DNA from: Fusobacterium necrophorum subsp. necrophorum
GTDB taxonomy: Bacteria; Fusobacteriota; Fusobacteriia; Fusobacteriales; Fusobacteriaceae
Length of the DNA stretch: 64,000 bases
Direction of reading: 5' to 3'
Assembly (NCBI RefSeq): GCF_004006635.1
Contig: NZ_CP034842.1
Coordinates: forward strand, 1,798,001-1,862,000
The position numbers and the translations under genes are program-made. Shown in pieces: positions 51,901-60,502 of this stretch; the first letter of the stretch is position 1, and each line of letters begins with the position of its first letter. The notes under the pieces were generated by a model. It had not been told where the DNA came from and searched no databases. It saw only the letters and a program-made list of their open reading frames with translations.

Positions 51901-54900
51901 ATATTACAGCGAATAACACTGCTCTTACAAACTCTGGAGAAATTATATCCAATAATAAAATAGAACTAAATAATTCTAATATATCAAATACAAATAAAAT
52001 TCTATCTAACACTATTGACATGAAAAATACATCTAATTTCAATAATACAGGAACTATAAGTGGAACGGATGTAACATTAACAAGTGTAAATGATATTCAT
52101 TTAATTGCTAATTTACATGGAGAAAATAGCCTTATCATAGAAGGAAAAAATATAGTAAATGACGGAAAAACAACAGGGAAACATTTAATTTCTATGAAAT
52201 CTAATGACTTCACTAACAAAAAAGAACTATCCAGCAAAGAGTTAAAAATAGATGCTAGTGGAGATATAGTAAATGAAAATAGTATTAGCGCAAACGATTT
52301 ACATATGAATGCTAAAAATCTAACGAATCATGATCTAATAGCAGCTGAAAACAATGCCAATATAAATGTTAAAAACAAAGTTACAAATACAGAAAATAGC
52401 TCTATATATGCAGGGAATAAATTAAATATTCAAGCTAGTGAGCTCTTCAATGATTCCGCTGAAATTTTAGGAACAGATGTAAAACTGGAAGCTAATCAGA
52501 TTACAAACCACATAGGAACTCTTCAAGCCTTGAATACTATGCATATAAAGGCAGGAAAATTTGAAAATATAGGGAAGGTTGAAGATCTAGATAGATATGA
52601 GAGTTACTATGAAACTTGGGATGGACAAAGAATAGAAGCTAATCAGATTGAAGATTGGAAAGTACATTTTTCAAAAAGTTCCTCAAAAAGAAGTAATGGA
52701 AGCGCAGGAAAGACAATCAGAAGAAGGCAAAGAGAAGCATATCATGAAATCTCTGAAAAAATGAAAAATGACAAGTACGCTTCTTTGCTATTTCCAACAT
52801 ATGACAAATTAATGAGAGGGTATTTAGGGGATAGAGGAGAATATACAGAAAAAACGGGTAGCGCAAGAATACAAACCGTTCCATTACAAGAAAAATTAAG
52901 AAGTTTAGGGAAAACAACTCATGCGAAAGTCCTTGCAGGAAACAATATCCTAATAGAAAAAAAGAGTGATTCTAATAATGAAGTTATGAATAAGGATGGA
53001 ATACTATCAGCAGGAAATACCATAAAAATAGATGCCAATCAAGTACAAAATCTTGTATCCGTCGGAGATGAAAAAATAAAAGTAAAAACCGGGGAAGAAA
53101 GTATGTACATCAAATTGGAACGTACTGGAAAAAAACCTAGGAAAAAAGTCAAAATGGAAGTTAGCTATGATAGAGATTTTGCAAATGACTACATTACGAA
53201 AAAAATTCCAAAATTAGATGAAAAGGGAAGACAAGTCTATCAGAAAAAATTTGGTGGAAGAAAAAAACCTGTATATGAATATGTAACAGAATATGTGGGA
53301 AGATATGCCTATGTAACAGGGCAACCAAGTGTAATAGAGGGAAAAAATGTAGTGATAGACAATGCTAGCCTTGTTAGACAAGGGATAGAGGAAGCTAATG
53401 GATCCCTTAAATCTGGAAAAGATGTAAATATCCAAAATTTTACAAGCAAGAACTTTCATACAGGTCTTTCTAATGGAAATCAAGAACTTCACTTTAATTT
53501 ATCTAGAACAAATATCCCTACAATAAATTTGAGTAAGCCACTAGAGAATATGGGAAATCATTTAGCTACTGTTGATAATCCTGTCGCTAATTTAGAAAAT
53601 AACCTAGAATTTAATAATCCGTTACATAATTATGAGAATACGGAAATATATAATAATTTAAGCTCATTAAACGATATATTAAAAAGTGGAAAAATTGATA
53701 CAGTTCCAAACCTTCCGAGTTCTTTATTTATTCAAAATTTAGAGCCTACTGGAAAATATGTTATGGAAACTAGATTAAAGCACATTGCGCTTAGCAATTA
53801 TTATGGAAGTGACTATTTCTTAAAAAGAATAGGCTATGAAGAAACATGGGATCGAGTAAAAAGATTAGGGGATGCTTTCTATGAAAACCAATTCATAGAA
53901 AGAACTGTAGTAGAAAAATTAGGAACAAGATTCTTAAATGGGAAAGCAATATCCATGAAAGAATTCATCGATAATGCAAGCACTGAAGCAACAAAATTAA
54001 ATCTTACCATTGGAAAAGCTCTAACAAAAGAACAAATATCAAAACTTGATAAGGATATTGTTTGGTACGAATATCAAGAGGTAAGTGGTATAAAAGTACT
54101 TGCGCCTAAAGTGTATCTATCTAAAAATACTCTTGCTAATATAAAGGCAGATGGAAGAAGCAGAATTGAAGGAACAGAACTAACTTCTATAAAGACGAAA
54201 ACACTTGATAATACTGCCCTTATTGGAAAGAAAGGAACAACATATCTAGAAGCAGATCACATAGTAAATAGAAGTATCGGTAACCAAATAGCAGAAATAA
54301 GGGGAGAGAAAACCAGCTTAGTTGCTGATAGTGATATCTTTAATATTGGCTCTAACATATCTGCGACAGAAGAACTTAATGTAATTGCTAAAAATGGAGA
54401 TATATTAAATAGAAGCACAGTAACAGAAACTAATCGCAATTACAGAGATTTAAACAGAACAAGACATAGTGAGCTAGAAAAGATAGCAGAAATTTCATCA
54501 GGAAAAAAACTTAATATTATTGCAGATAACTATACAAGTATCGCAGGAAAAACAAGCGCAAAAGATTTAAATATAGCTGTAAAAGAAGATGTCAATATTT
54601 CCTCCCAAAAACTAAGTGGAGAGCAAAAGTTTGGAAAAGATGGAAATAATTTTAATTCTTATGCTTTTGAATCAAATATAGGGTCAAATGTAAATGCAGA
54701 AAATTTAAATGTACGTGCTAAGAATATGAATATTAAAGGTTCTGCAGTTGTTGCAAAGAATGCTAACTTAGCTGTAGATAAAGTAAATATAGATTCCAAT
54801 GTAGATAAGATCAATACCGAAAACAGATCAAAGACAAAAGACCTTTTAAAATCTCATTCTAAAACAGAAATACAACATAGTGAAAATAACGTTGCGGGTA

Positions 54901-57326
54901 CTCTATATGTAGAAAATAGAGGAGTAATAAACGGCGATGTAAATGTCGTAGGAAGTAATCTAGTTTTCGGAAAAGATAGCTATATAGATGGGAAATTAAC
55001 AACAGACTCAAAAGCTATTTATAATAAATATATATTGGAAGAAAAGAAAAAAGGACTATCTTTAAGTATTAGTAAAAATAGTTTTAAGGTAGCTTATGGA
55101 AAAAATCAATTTAACTATGATGAAAAAGATAAGACAAATATTAAATCTAATCTTGTACTAGGCGATGGAACAGTATTAAATAAAGGGGCTGAAATAACAG
55201 CTACTAATTTTAATCATGGTGATATTACAATCAATAATGGAGATGTAATATATGGCACAAGAAAAGATGAAAGAGATGTTAAAACAAGTACAAAGAAAAG
55301 TAGTTTTGGAATATCTGCAAATATAAGCTCACCAGCCTTAGAAAGAATAAAACAAGGAGCTAATGCACTAGAACAAATAGAAAATGGAGATGCGCTAGGT
55401 GGACTTGTAAATGTAGGAAATGTTGTGACTGGTACTGTTGATGGCTTGGCTTCTAATATTAAAACAAAAGATGGAAAACAAGCAACAGCAAAAGATGTAA
55501 AAGATAATAAATTTACAAGTAATAATAGTTTCTATGTACAAGCAGGTGGAAGTGCTGGATACAGTAAATCAAAACAAAAAACAAAATCTCATACAGAAAA
55601 AGCTGTTGTAACAAACATTACAGGTCTTGATGAAAATGCAAAAATAACTTACAATGATAATAAGAATGTAAAATATCAAGGAACCCAAGCACAAAATACT
55701 ACATTTGTATATAACAATGTAGAAAATATTACAAAAGAAGCTGTTGAACTTAATCATTATTACAAATCTAAAGGTAGTGCTAGTGGAATAGGTGTAAGTA
55801 TAGGAATAACAGATAGTGAACCTTCTATTTCATTGAATGTAAATGCTTCAAAAAATAAGCTGAATACAGAGGAAACAGTTTATCAAAATGGAAGTTTTGT
55901 AGAGGTAAATGAAATTCATAATAACACAAAAAATATGCAACTTTCAGGCTTTACTCAAACAGGTGGAAAAGTAACAGGAAATATAGAGAACTTGAATATT
56001 GAGTCTAAGCAAAATACTTCCAAAACAAAAGGAGATACCAAAGGTACAAATCTAGGAGTAAACTTATTAACAGGAACACCAACTGGAAATATAAGCGCAA
56101 GTAGAACAAAGGGAGATCGAAACTTTGTTGATAATCAGACTACATTTGTAGTTGGAAAAGATTCTAATTTAAAGATAGGAAAAGTAGATAACACAGCTTC
56201 TATCATAGGAACAACTGATAGTGGTAAGATTGCAATAGAAAACTATACTGGAAAAAATCTTGAAAACTCTGATAAATTAAAAACAGTTGGTGGCTCAGTA
56301 GGAACATCAGGGGTAGGATTCAATTATTCTAATTCGGAAAAAGAAGGAATAGCAAGAAACACAGTTATTGGAAATGTTGAGATAGAAAAATCAAGTGGAG
56401 ATACAATCAATAGAGATTTATCAAAAGCAAATGAAATAACAAAGGATAGCTCTAGTTCAACAAATGTTTATGTAGAAGATACCTTAGTAAAAGCTATTGC
56501 AAAACCGGAAGAATTTAAACAAAAAGTAGAAGTTGCAAAAATAGAAGTTGATTCTTTAAAAAATAGTGTTACGAAATCAATTGACAATATTTTAAATGGA
56601 GATAAAAGTCAAGATATATCAAAACCTGAACGAAGACAATTAGAAGAAATAAAAGAAGCAGTAATTAGAGTTCAAACAGCAAAAGAAATTGAAACAATAG
56701 CTACTAAAGATTTAACTGATCCTAAAGTACAAGCTGAATTAGGAGTTGAAATAGAAAAATTTAATCCTAATGATCCTAATTTATCTCCAAAAGTAAAAGA
56801 GAGAATAAATGAATTAAAGTCTAAAGGAGAAACAATAGTAGCCTTCTATGATAAGTCTACCGGTAAAATTTTCTTAAATGAAACAGCAAAAGAAAATGAA
56901 ATAAGACCATCAATAGCAAGGGAATGGAAGATAAGAGAGGACTTAAAAGACGATAGAGGGAAGCTAAATGCAGAAGGAAAAGCAAGAGCAACAGTAGCAG
57001 GAGAAATAGCTTACAATGAAGTGCAAGGAAGAATAGAGAAAAACCCAGCTGATAAATTCAATATAAATAATTTAGCAAGCGCAAAAATGAATCCTGATAG
57101 TGAAGTTACTGCTGATTTAACTGATAAAGAAACAGAAGCTCAATATTTTAATTCATTAAAATATGCAAATTCTTTGGGTGATGGAAGGAAAAGAATAAAT
57201 CCAGAAGTTCTAAAAGAAATGAGAGGAGATACTGGCGATATAACAGATTTTATTTCTAGACCAGACTATACTATCAAAACTATCCATAAAGAATATGCAG
57301 AAAGTGAAGAAGGAAGACTTAAATAG
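48903..57326 (+). CDS. TpsA/CdiA-like giant exoprotein (filamentous hemagglutinin type)
   Basis: The start at 48903 gives a normal signal peptide (KKAIAILFLIFHMTELFA); the frame is open further upstream. The 2807 residues to the first stop begin with a two-partner-secretion domain containing HANPNLAPNQAANLIVLQVN and the NPNG-like SNENGLYINNGGTINI. Then come eight 70-residue repeats (about residues 379-938), FHA-type strand repeats, and a pretoxin-like region. TpsA proteins are exported by an outer-membrane TpsB partner; none is in this window. The stop at 57324 appears to result from one extra A at 57321-57323, because the next frame continues with LNREYYVRVDGVKKEVLIES. The true protein probably runs to 58037, about 3044 residues. 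Confidence 0.88.
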   Translation: MRNRFLKKAIAILFLIFHMTELFASNLIVDPNANHNTKLDKSNTGVPIVNVSTPNHRGISVNEFLEYNIGKEGQVLNNADNVGRSHLAGLIHANPNLAPNQAANLIVLQVNGSNRSQIEGYLEALSREKVDVILSNENGLYINNGGTINIKNFTTTTGKVSLKDGDIVGIDVEKGRIAIGPKGLDVSNANYVELLSKTLELSGNLVANAEVKVITGSNKIDKDGNIKKIESSTPVGVAIDASQLGGMYAGQIKIISTEKGAGVNSDAFIVSKNKRLEITADGKIKGNKVQGKGIEIQGKEYEQTGLAQSDLDIKIKADSIKLHGDGTQAEKKINLDGNVENNSAIYTKETLYTKDLKNTSEIQVKKEIQIDGKLVSSGNIQANDKISVASNVDNTGDISTNSTFTAKHVKTTKKLLAKDSIHVSHLENEGELATNSSLTINEKLENKGNIQANDKITVVSSVKNSGKILSNSTFTAKDTKNTNSLVAASDIAVRNLDNSGTFVSNKKLTVDGNLKNEKLVQAKENITVSKNVDNTGEILTNSNFSAKNVKTTKKLIALGDVSTSNFINNGDLATQGNLKVDGSLNNSKNIQVAKDIEISSSVNNTGDILTDGKFTSKDVKNTKSLIAKDKIEIGNLENNAFIATDSSLNVKGTLTNTKDIKVNKEINVAFSTNNSGEIVTNASFSAQDTVNTNKLIAVDKITVKNLTNDGDLTTNNTLTVDGTLKNTKNIQANNKILISSSADNSGNILTNSSFIAKDTKNTKKIIAKDNIKTGSLENTDIVATDASLKVAGNLNNSGNISAIKEITIEENAKNTGSILTNSSFRAKDTKTTNKLVAMGEINTKNLVNEGELATKGKLNVAGSLTNKKNIQAVDHITVNSKVQNDGTIVTDANFSSKDIVNTKTFMARENISSGTLDNSGVFSAGKDLIVKGSVNNSKTIEATNIDIIGENLVNSSSIKADNILATVKTTKNDGDILALKDITLNTKKLDNTKKIAALQNITANNTALTNSGEIISNNKIELNNSNISNTNKILSNTIDMKNTSNFNNTGTISGTDVTLTSVNDIHLIANLHGENSLIIEGKNIVNDGKTTGKHLISMKSNDFTNKKELSSKELKIDASGDIVNENSISANDLHMNAKNLTNHDLIAAENNANINVKNKVTNTENSSIYAGNKLNIQASELFNDSAEILGTDVKLEANQITNHIGTLQALNTMHIKAGKFENIGKVEDLDRYESYYETWDGQRIEANQIEDWKVHFSKSSSKRSNGSAGKTIRRRQREAYHEISEKMKNDKYASLLFPTYDKLMRGYLGDRGEYTEKTGSARIQTVPLQEKLRSLGKTTHAKVLAGNNILIEKKSDSNNEVMNKDGILSAGNTIKIDANQVQNLVSVGDEKIKVKTGEESMYIKLERTGKKPRKKVKMEVSYDRDFANDYITKKIPKLDEKGRQVYQKKFGGRKKPVYEYVTEYVGRYAYVTGQPSVIEGKNVVIDNASLVRQGIEEANGSLKSGKDVNIQNFTSKNFHTGLSNGNQELHFNLSRTNIPTINLSKPLENMGNHLATVDNPVANLENNLEFNNPLHNYENTEIYNNLSSLNDILKSGKIDTVPNLPSSLFIQNLEPTGKYVMETRLKHIALSNYYGSDYFLKRIGYEETWDRVKRLGDAFYENQFIERTVVEKLGTRFLNGKAISMKEFIDNASTEATKLNLTIGKALTKEQISKLDKDIVWYEYQEVSGIKVLAPKVYLSKNTLANIKADGRSRIEGTELTSIKTKTLDNTALIGKKGTTYLEADHIVNRSIGNQIAEIRGEKTSLVADSDIFNIGSNISATEELNVIAKNGDILNRSTVTETNRNYRDLNRTRHSELEKIAEISSGKKLNIIADNYTSIAGKTSAKDLNIAVKEDVNISSQKLSGEQKFGKDGNNFNSYAFESNIGSNVNAENLNVRAKNMNIKGSAVVAKNANLAVDKVNIDSNVDKINTENRSKTKDLLKSHSKTEIQHSENNVAGTLYVENRGVINGDVNVVGSNLVFGKDSYIDGKLTTDSKAIYNKYILEEKKKGLSLSISKNSFKVAYGKNQFNYDEKDKTNIKSNLVLGDGTVLNKGAEITATNFNHGDITINNGDVIYGTRKDERDVKTSTKKSSFGISANISSPALERIKQGANALEQIENGDALGGLVNVGNVVTGTVDGLASNIKTKDGKQATAKDVKDNKFTSNNSFYVQAGGSAGYSKSKQKTKSHTEKAVVTNITGLDENAKITYNDNKNVKYQGTQAQNTTFVYNNVENITKEAVELNHYYKSKGSASGIGVSIGITDSEPSISLNVNASKNKLNTEETVYQNGSFVEVNEIHNNTKNMQLSGFTQTGGKVTGNIENLNIESKQNTSKTKGDTKGTNLGVNLLTGTPTGNISASRTKGDRNFVDNQTTFVVGKDSNLKIGKVDNTASIIGTTDSGKIAIENYTGKNLENSDKLKTVGGSVGTSGVGFNYSNSEKEGIARNTVIGNVEIEKSSGDTINRDLSKANEITKDSSSSTNVYVEDTLVKAIAKPEEFKQKVEVAKIEVDSLKNSVTKSIDNILNGDKSQDISKPERRQLEEIKEAVIRVQTAKEIETIATKDLTDPKVQAELGVEIEKFNPNDPNLSPKVKERINELKSKGETIVAFYDKSTGKIFLNETAKENEIRPSIAREWKIREDLKDDRGKLNAEGKARATVAGEIAYNEVQGRIEKNPADKFNINNLASAKMNPDSEVTADLTDKETEAQYFNSLKYANSLGDGRKRINPEVLKEMRGDTGDITDFISRPDYTIKTIHKEYAESEEGRLK
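50037..51716 (+). repeat. Eight tandem 210-bp (70-residue) repeats in the exoprotein
   Basis: Units begin at 50037 and every 210 bases to 51507, each starting with a form of NIQANDKITV and containing TNSSFTAKDTKNTKKLIAKD and LENNGDLATNSSL-like blocks. The period holds without an indel over all eight, while the sequences are well diverged. They would extend the beta-helical stalk. Confidence 0.9.
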
Positions 57327-58037
57327 AGAATATTATGTAAGAGTTGATGGAGTAAAAAAAGAAGTACTAATTGAAAGTGTTCCCAAAGCTGATCCATATA
57401 CTTATCATTTAAAGAAAAGTCTTTCACAGCCTTTTGAAAAAGGTTTATTTGAAATTCATTTCAATATTTTATAGATGGTAAATATAAAGAAAGTATTGGA
57501 GAAATAAGTTCTGCTATAGGAGGAATAACAGATCCATTAACGTTAGGTGCAGGAAGAAAATTAGGAGATGAAGTAGGAAGAGTAGAGGCAGGAAGCATTC
57601 AGTATGGCTCAAAAGAAGACATAACAGAAAAAGTAGAAATTTTAAGAGATTCCGGAAGATTTACAGGGGACTTTATAGTAAGTTCTGTAACAACACCATT
57701 ATTAATGAAAGGCATTTTTAAAGGAAAGGAAATAATAAGGAAATATAAAAATTACGATTTAGAATACAGTGCAAGTATAGCTCAAAAGGCAACAGATACT
57801 TATCATAAAACACCAGTACAATTCGATGAATTCTTAATAAAGAATGGTACTTCTTATATTAGAGATGACGGAAGAATAGAGTATATGATGAAGGGATATG
57901 TAAATGGAAAAGAAGGGATTTATCATATCACATTAAAAGAAGGAAAAACGATAATTCATAAAAATTTTGTTCCCGCTAAAAGATGGGGAGGTTATATGGC
58001 AGAGAAAGAATTACCCCCATATAATTCTATTAAGTAG
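57327..58037 (+). pseudogene. Detached C-terminal pretoxin and toxin domain of the exoprotein
   Basis: Frame two (from 57319) reads LNREYYVRVDGVKKEVLIES and on to FEIHFNIL, stopping at 57474; the original frame then resumes as FIDGKYKESIGEISSAIGG and runs to 58037. Removing one A at 57321-57323 and adding one T at 57467-57470 makes one uninterrupted protein. From 57696 (PLLMKGIFKGKE) a variable toxin-like domain follows, with FDEFLIKNGTSYI, GYVNGKEGIYHITLKEGKTI and NFVPAKRWGGYM. I do not recognise the toxin family. The genomic layout is that of a CdiA C-terminal toxin with an immunity gene next. Confidence 0.8.
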
Positions 58038-58186
58038 GTTAATTTAACTATAAAATTTATAAAATATTTATATCGAATTTTAAGAAGAGTGCAAATATTG
58101 CTTACTTAATAGAAATATTAAAACAATATATAATAAAGATTTATGAGATTGTTTTTATAACCTAAATATATTAAGGAGGAAGTTAT

Positions 58187-58828
58187 ATGATAAAAATTAT
58201 AAGTTGGAGTGAAGGGCTGTATGAAAATTATTTAAAAATAAAAAAAGATGATACAGTTATATATGAAGGTGAAAGTTATTTGCTTTTTTTAGAAGAAAGT
58301 AATGAAATTGGATTAGAGTTAAATTATGGTAAAATTAATAACATTTCTATTATTTTTCTAAAAGAATTTAATGATAAATTTTATTCAGTTCCTGATTATA
58401 GAAATATGTATTTAAATAATTATCAATATGAAGCATTACAATTTTCAAGATATAACCTTTTAGCAATGTTTTTTAGTTTAAAAGAAATAAATAATATTAA
58501 AAAAATTAATATAGATGACATTATTCTAAATTGGATTTCAACAAGTTCATTTAAAGGATACTATACAAATTTCGAGGACTATATTTTTTATTTAATAAGA
58601 GATATTTATTTTATTGATGATGAAGTAATGAATAAAGACATAAAAAAAACTATAAATAGTATTTTAAATTTAAAAGAAAAAAAAATTATTTGTATTGAAG
58701 ATCTTGGATTTGAAGAAATAAATGTATACTTTAATTCTGGAATTGTATGGAAAGCTTTTTTAAAAGATAAAAAAACAAATGATATCTATTTAAATACTGA
58801 TTATGATATAAGTATAAAAATTAATTAA
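58187..58828 (+). CDS. Probable immunity protein for the exoprotein toxin
   Basis: The ATG follows TTAAGGAGG. The 213-residue soluble protein is rich in Asn, Ile, Lys and Tyr (WSEGLYENYLKIKKDDTVIY, FKGYYTNFEDYIFYLIRDIY) with no recognised domain or signal peptide. Its place directly after a toxin end fits a CdiI-type cytoplasmic immunity protein. About 150 AT-rich bases upstream may hold its own promoter, useful if the exoprotein gene is off. Confidence 0.6.
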   Translation: MIKIISWSEGLYENYLKIKKDDTVIYEGESYLLFLEESNEIGLELNYGKINNISIIFLKEFNDKFYSVPDYRNMYLNNYQYEALQFSRYNLLAMFFSLKEINNIKKINIDDIILNWISTSSFKGYYTNFEDYIFYLIRDIYFIDDEVMNKDIKKTINSILNLKEKKIICIEDLGFEEINVYFNSGIVWKAFLKDKKTNDIYLNTDYDISIKIN

Positions 58829-58880
58829 ATAAGATGCTAATAAATGGCAAATAAGTTAAATTAGTCTTATTGCTTCATAA

Positions 58881-59282
58881 CCATTGTTAATAAAGGGTAT
58901 TTTTAAAAGAAAAGAATTAGTTAATGGATTCACTGAAAAAAATTCTATTATTAGTACTCCAGATATGACAAGAGTTGGAAGATGGATGAGTGAAAGTGAA
59001 TATAAAAAAATGTTAGAAACAGGGAAAGTGCAAATGTCTGATGGTGGTATAACTCACGTAACAAATCCAGCAGATATAAATGCTTTTAAAGCTGCTAAGA
59101 AGGGCTCTATTTATGTAGAATTTGATGTTGAAACAAATGTAATTAACAATGGTGGAAAAAAAGAATGGGGAATAATCTCTGGACCTAACTCACCAATATA
59201 TAAACTTAATAGAAAAAAGGGATTACCAGGCATTGAAAAAATGCCAGATGCATTTAATATAGAAGTGAAAGTAAAAAAATGA
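58881..59282 (+). CDS. Orphan TreTu-like ADP-ribosyltransferase toxin module
   Basis: The frame opens abruptly with PLLIKGIFKRKELVNG, which copies the pretoxin-toxin junction PLLMKGIFKGKE of the main exoprotein. The following domain reads TRVGRWMSESEYKKMLETGK, then GGITHVTNPADINAF, GSIYVEFDV, WGIISGPNSPIYKL and MPDAFNIEV. This order matches the TreTu type of polymorphic-toxin ADP-ribosyltransferases, described as acting on EF-Tu. With no normal start (only a TTG at 58884) or signal, it is a silent orphan toxin tip that could be joined to the exoprotein by recombination at the shared junction. It overlaps its immunity gene by ATGA. Confidence 0.78.
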   Translation, partial: PLLIKGIFKRKELVNGFTEKNSIISTPDMTRVGRWMSESEYKKMLETGKVQMSDGGITHVTNPADINAFKAAKKGSIYVEFDVETNVINNGGKKEWGIISGPNSPIYKLNRKKGLPGIEKMPDAFNIEVKVKK

Positions 59283-59610
59283 AAACTGAAAAAGAAAAAA
59301 TAATTGAAATAAAAAAAGAAGTTTTGAATATTATAGAAAGTAAGAAAAAAAATTTATGTCAAATAATATAGAAATTGAAATAGTGACAGATCTTGAATTA
59401 AAGTATTATGCTATTTTTTGGAAAAAAGAAAATATAGCTTATATAGTAATTGGTAATCCTAATTTTGCTCCATATAAAAACATTTGTTTTGAAATTATGG
59501 AAGTAGAAAGTAAAAAAATAGTTTACTATTGGTATGATAATGAAAAAACAACTCTTCAAGAAATTGTTGAAAATATAGAAAAAGCTATTGATTATTTTAT
59601 TACATATTAG
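59279..59610 (+). pseudogene. Immunity gene for the TreTu-like module, frameshifted at poly-A
   Basis: An ATG at 59279 overlaps the toxin stop (ATGA) and starts MKTEKEKIIEIKKEVLNIIE, but this frame ends at 59371. From 59356 another frame reads MSNNIEIEIVTDLELKYYAI through to 59610. The two frames meet at a run of eight A (59345-59352); nine A would give one protein of about 110 residues. It may alternatively be expressed as the 84-residue protein from 59356, which lacks a good ribosome site. Position identifies it as immunity; no family is recognised. Confidence 0.6.
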
Positions 59611-59636
59611 AAAAGTTATTAAAAATAAAGGATATT

Positions 59637-59668
59637 AAAGAGAGTTAGAGTAAATTCTAACTCTCTTT
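59637..59668 (+). terminator. Perfect 13-bp terminator hairpin
   Basis: AAAGAGAGTTAGA (59637-59649) and its complement (59656-59668) surround GTAAAT. It separates the TreTu-like module from the third module. Confidence 0.85.
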
Positions 59669-60502
59669 AGACCTAAGGACAGGCTATTACTAAGAGAAAC
59701 ACATATATATAAAAATTTACCTGATGGAGTAAGAACAGCATTTGGAGCAGGAGAAGTAATAGGTTCTGTTAGTAGAGCAGGAAGAGCATATATTTTGATA
59801 AAAACTGGTTCAGCTTTATTAGCAATTCCTGATCCAACTCTTATAACAAAAGCCGTAGGTGGAGGATTAGTCTTATATGGAGCAGCAGAGGGAGCTTTTG
59901 CAACTTCAAATGTAATAGAGGGAGTCCAGGAGGTATATTATGGTTATACAAATCAAAAGGACAAAGAATCAATTAATCCTGGAAAAATATTGCTAGGAGA
60001 AAATGAGTATATAATTCTTGATAGTATGTCTGCAAGCGCAGGAACTCAAGCTCTTCAAATAGCAGAGTATACAAAAGTTATGTCTGAAGGAAAGGCTGCA
60101 CAAGAAATCTTTTACAATAATTCAAATTTGGTGAATAAAGAAAAAAATAATGTTATGGGACAAAATACCTCAACTATAAAAAATAACAATAAGGCAGTAG
60201 ATGAAAATAGAAACTATTTGTCAGGAAGTAAAAATTTACAATTAAATCAGCCAAAAAATCCAAAATATCAAAAAGTTAGAAATAATATGATGATAATTGA
60301 AAACATAGAGTTTTCCGGACATGCTTTAGATAGAATGCAAGATAGAGGGATACCTATTAGTGTTGTTAAAGAAACTATAGAATATGGAACAAAATTAAAT
60401 GCAACGGGGGATAGAACTAAATTTTATGATGCAAAAAATAATATTTCAGTTATCCTCGAAAATTCAAATGGAAGGGTGATTACAGTTGAATATGGAAAGT
60501 AG
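59669..60502 (+). CDS. Orphan pretoxin plus DUF4258 toxin module
   Basis: The frame is open after the terminator without a normal start (first TTG at 59795), reading PKDRLLLRETHIYKNLPDGV then GVRTAFGAGEVIGSVSRAGR, glycine-rich pretoxin-like sequence, a linker rich in Asn, and the C-terminal domain FSGHALDRMQDRGIPISVV, KETIEYGTKLNATGDR and GRVITVEYGK. That last domain is DUF4258, a small domain known at the C-termini of polymorphic toxins. Lack of a signal peptide and start marks it as an orphan tip. It overlaps the next gene by 11 bases, as toxin-immunity pairs do. Confidence 0.72.
   Translation, partial: RPKDRLLLRETHIYKNLPDGVRTAFGAGEVIGSVSRAGRAYILIKTGSALLAIPDPTLITKAVGGGLVLYGAAEGAFATSNVIEGVQEVYYGYTNQKDKESINPGKILLGENEYIILDSMSASAGTQALQIAEYTKVMSEGKAAQEIFYNNSNLVNKEKNNVMGQNTSTIKNNNKAVDENRNYLSGSKNLQLNQPKNPKYQKVRNNMMIIENIEFSGHALDRMQDRGIPISVVKETIEYGTKLNATGDRTKFYDAKNNISVILENSNGRVITVEYGK

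Noticed and set aside
49250-55757. Many minus-strand ORFs within the exoprotein gene
   Set aside because: They are short, lack ribosome sites and domains, and follow from the repeat and codon pattern of the coding strand.
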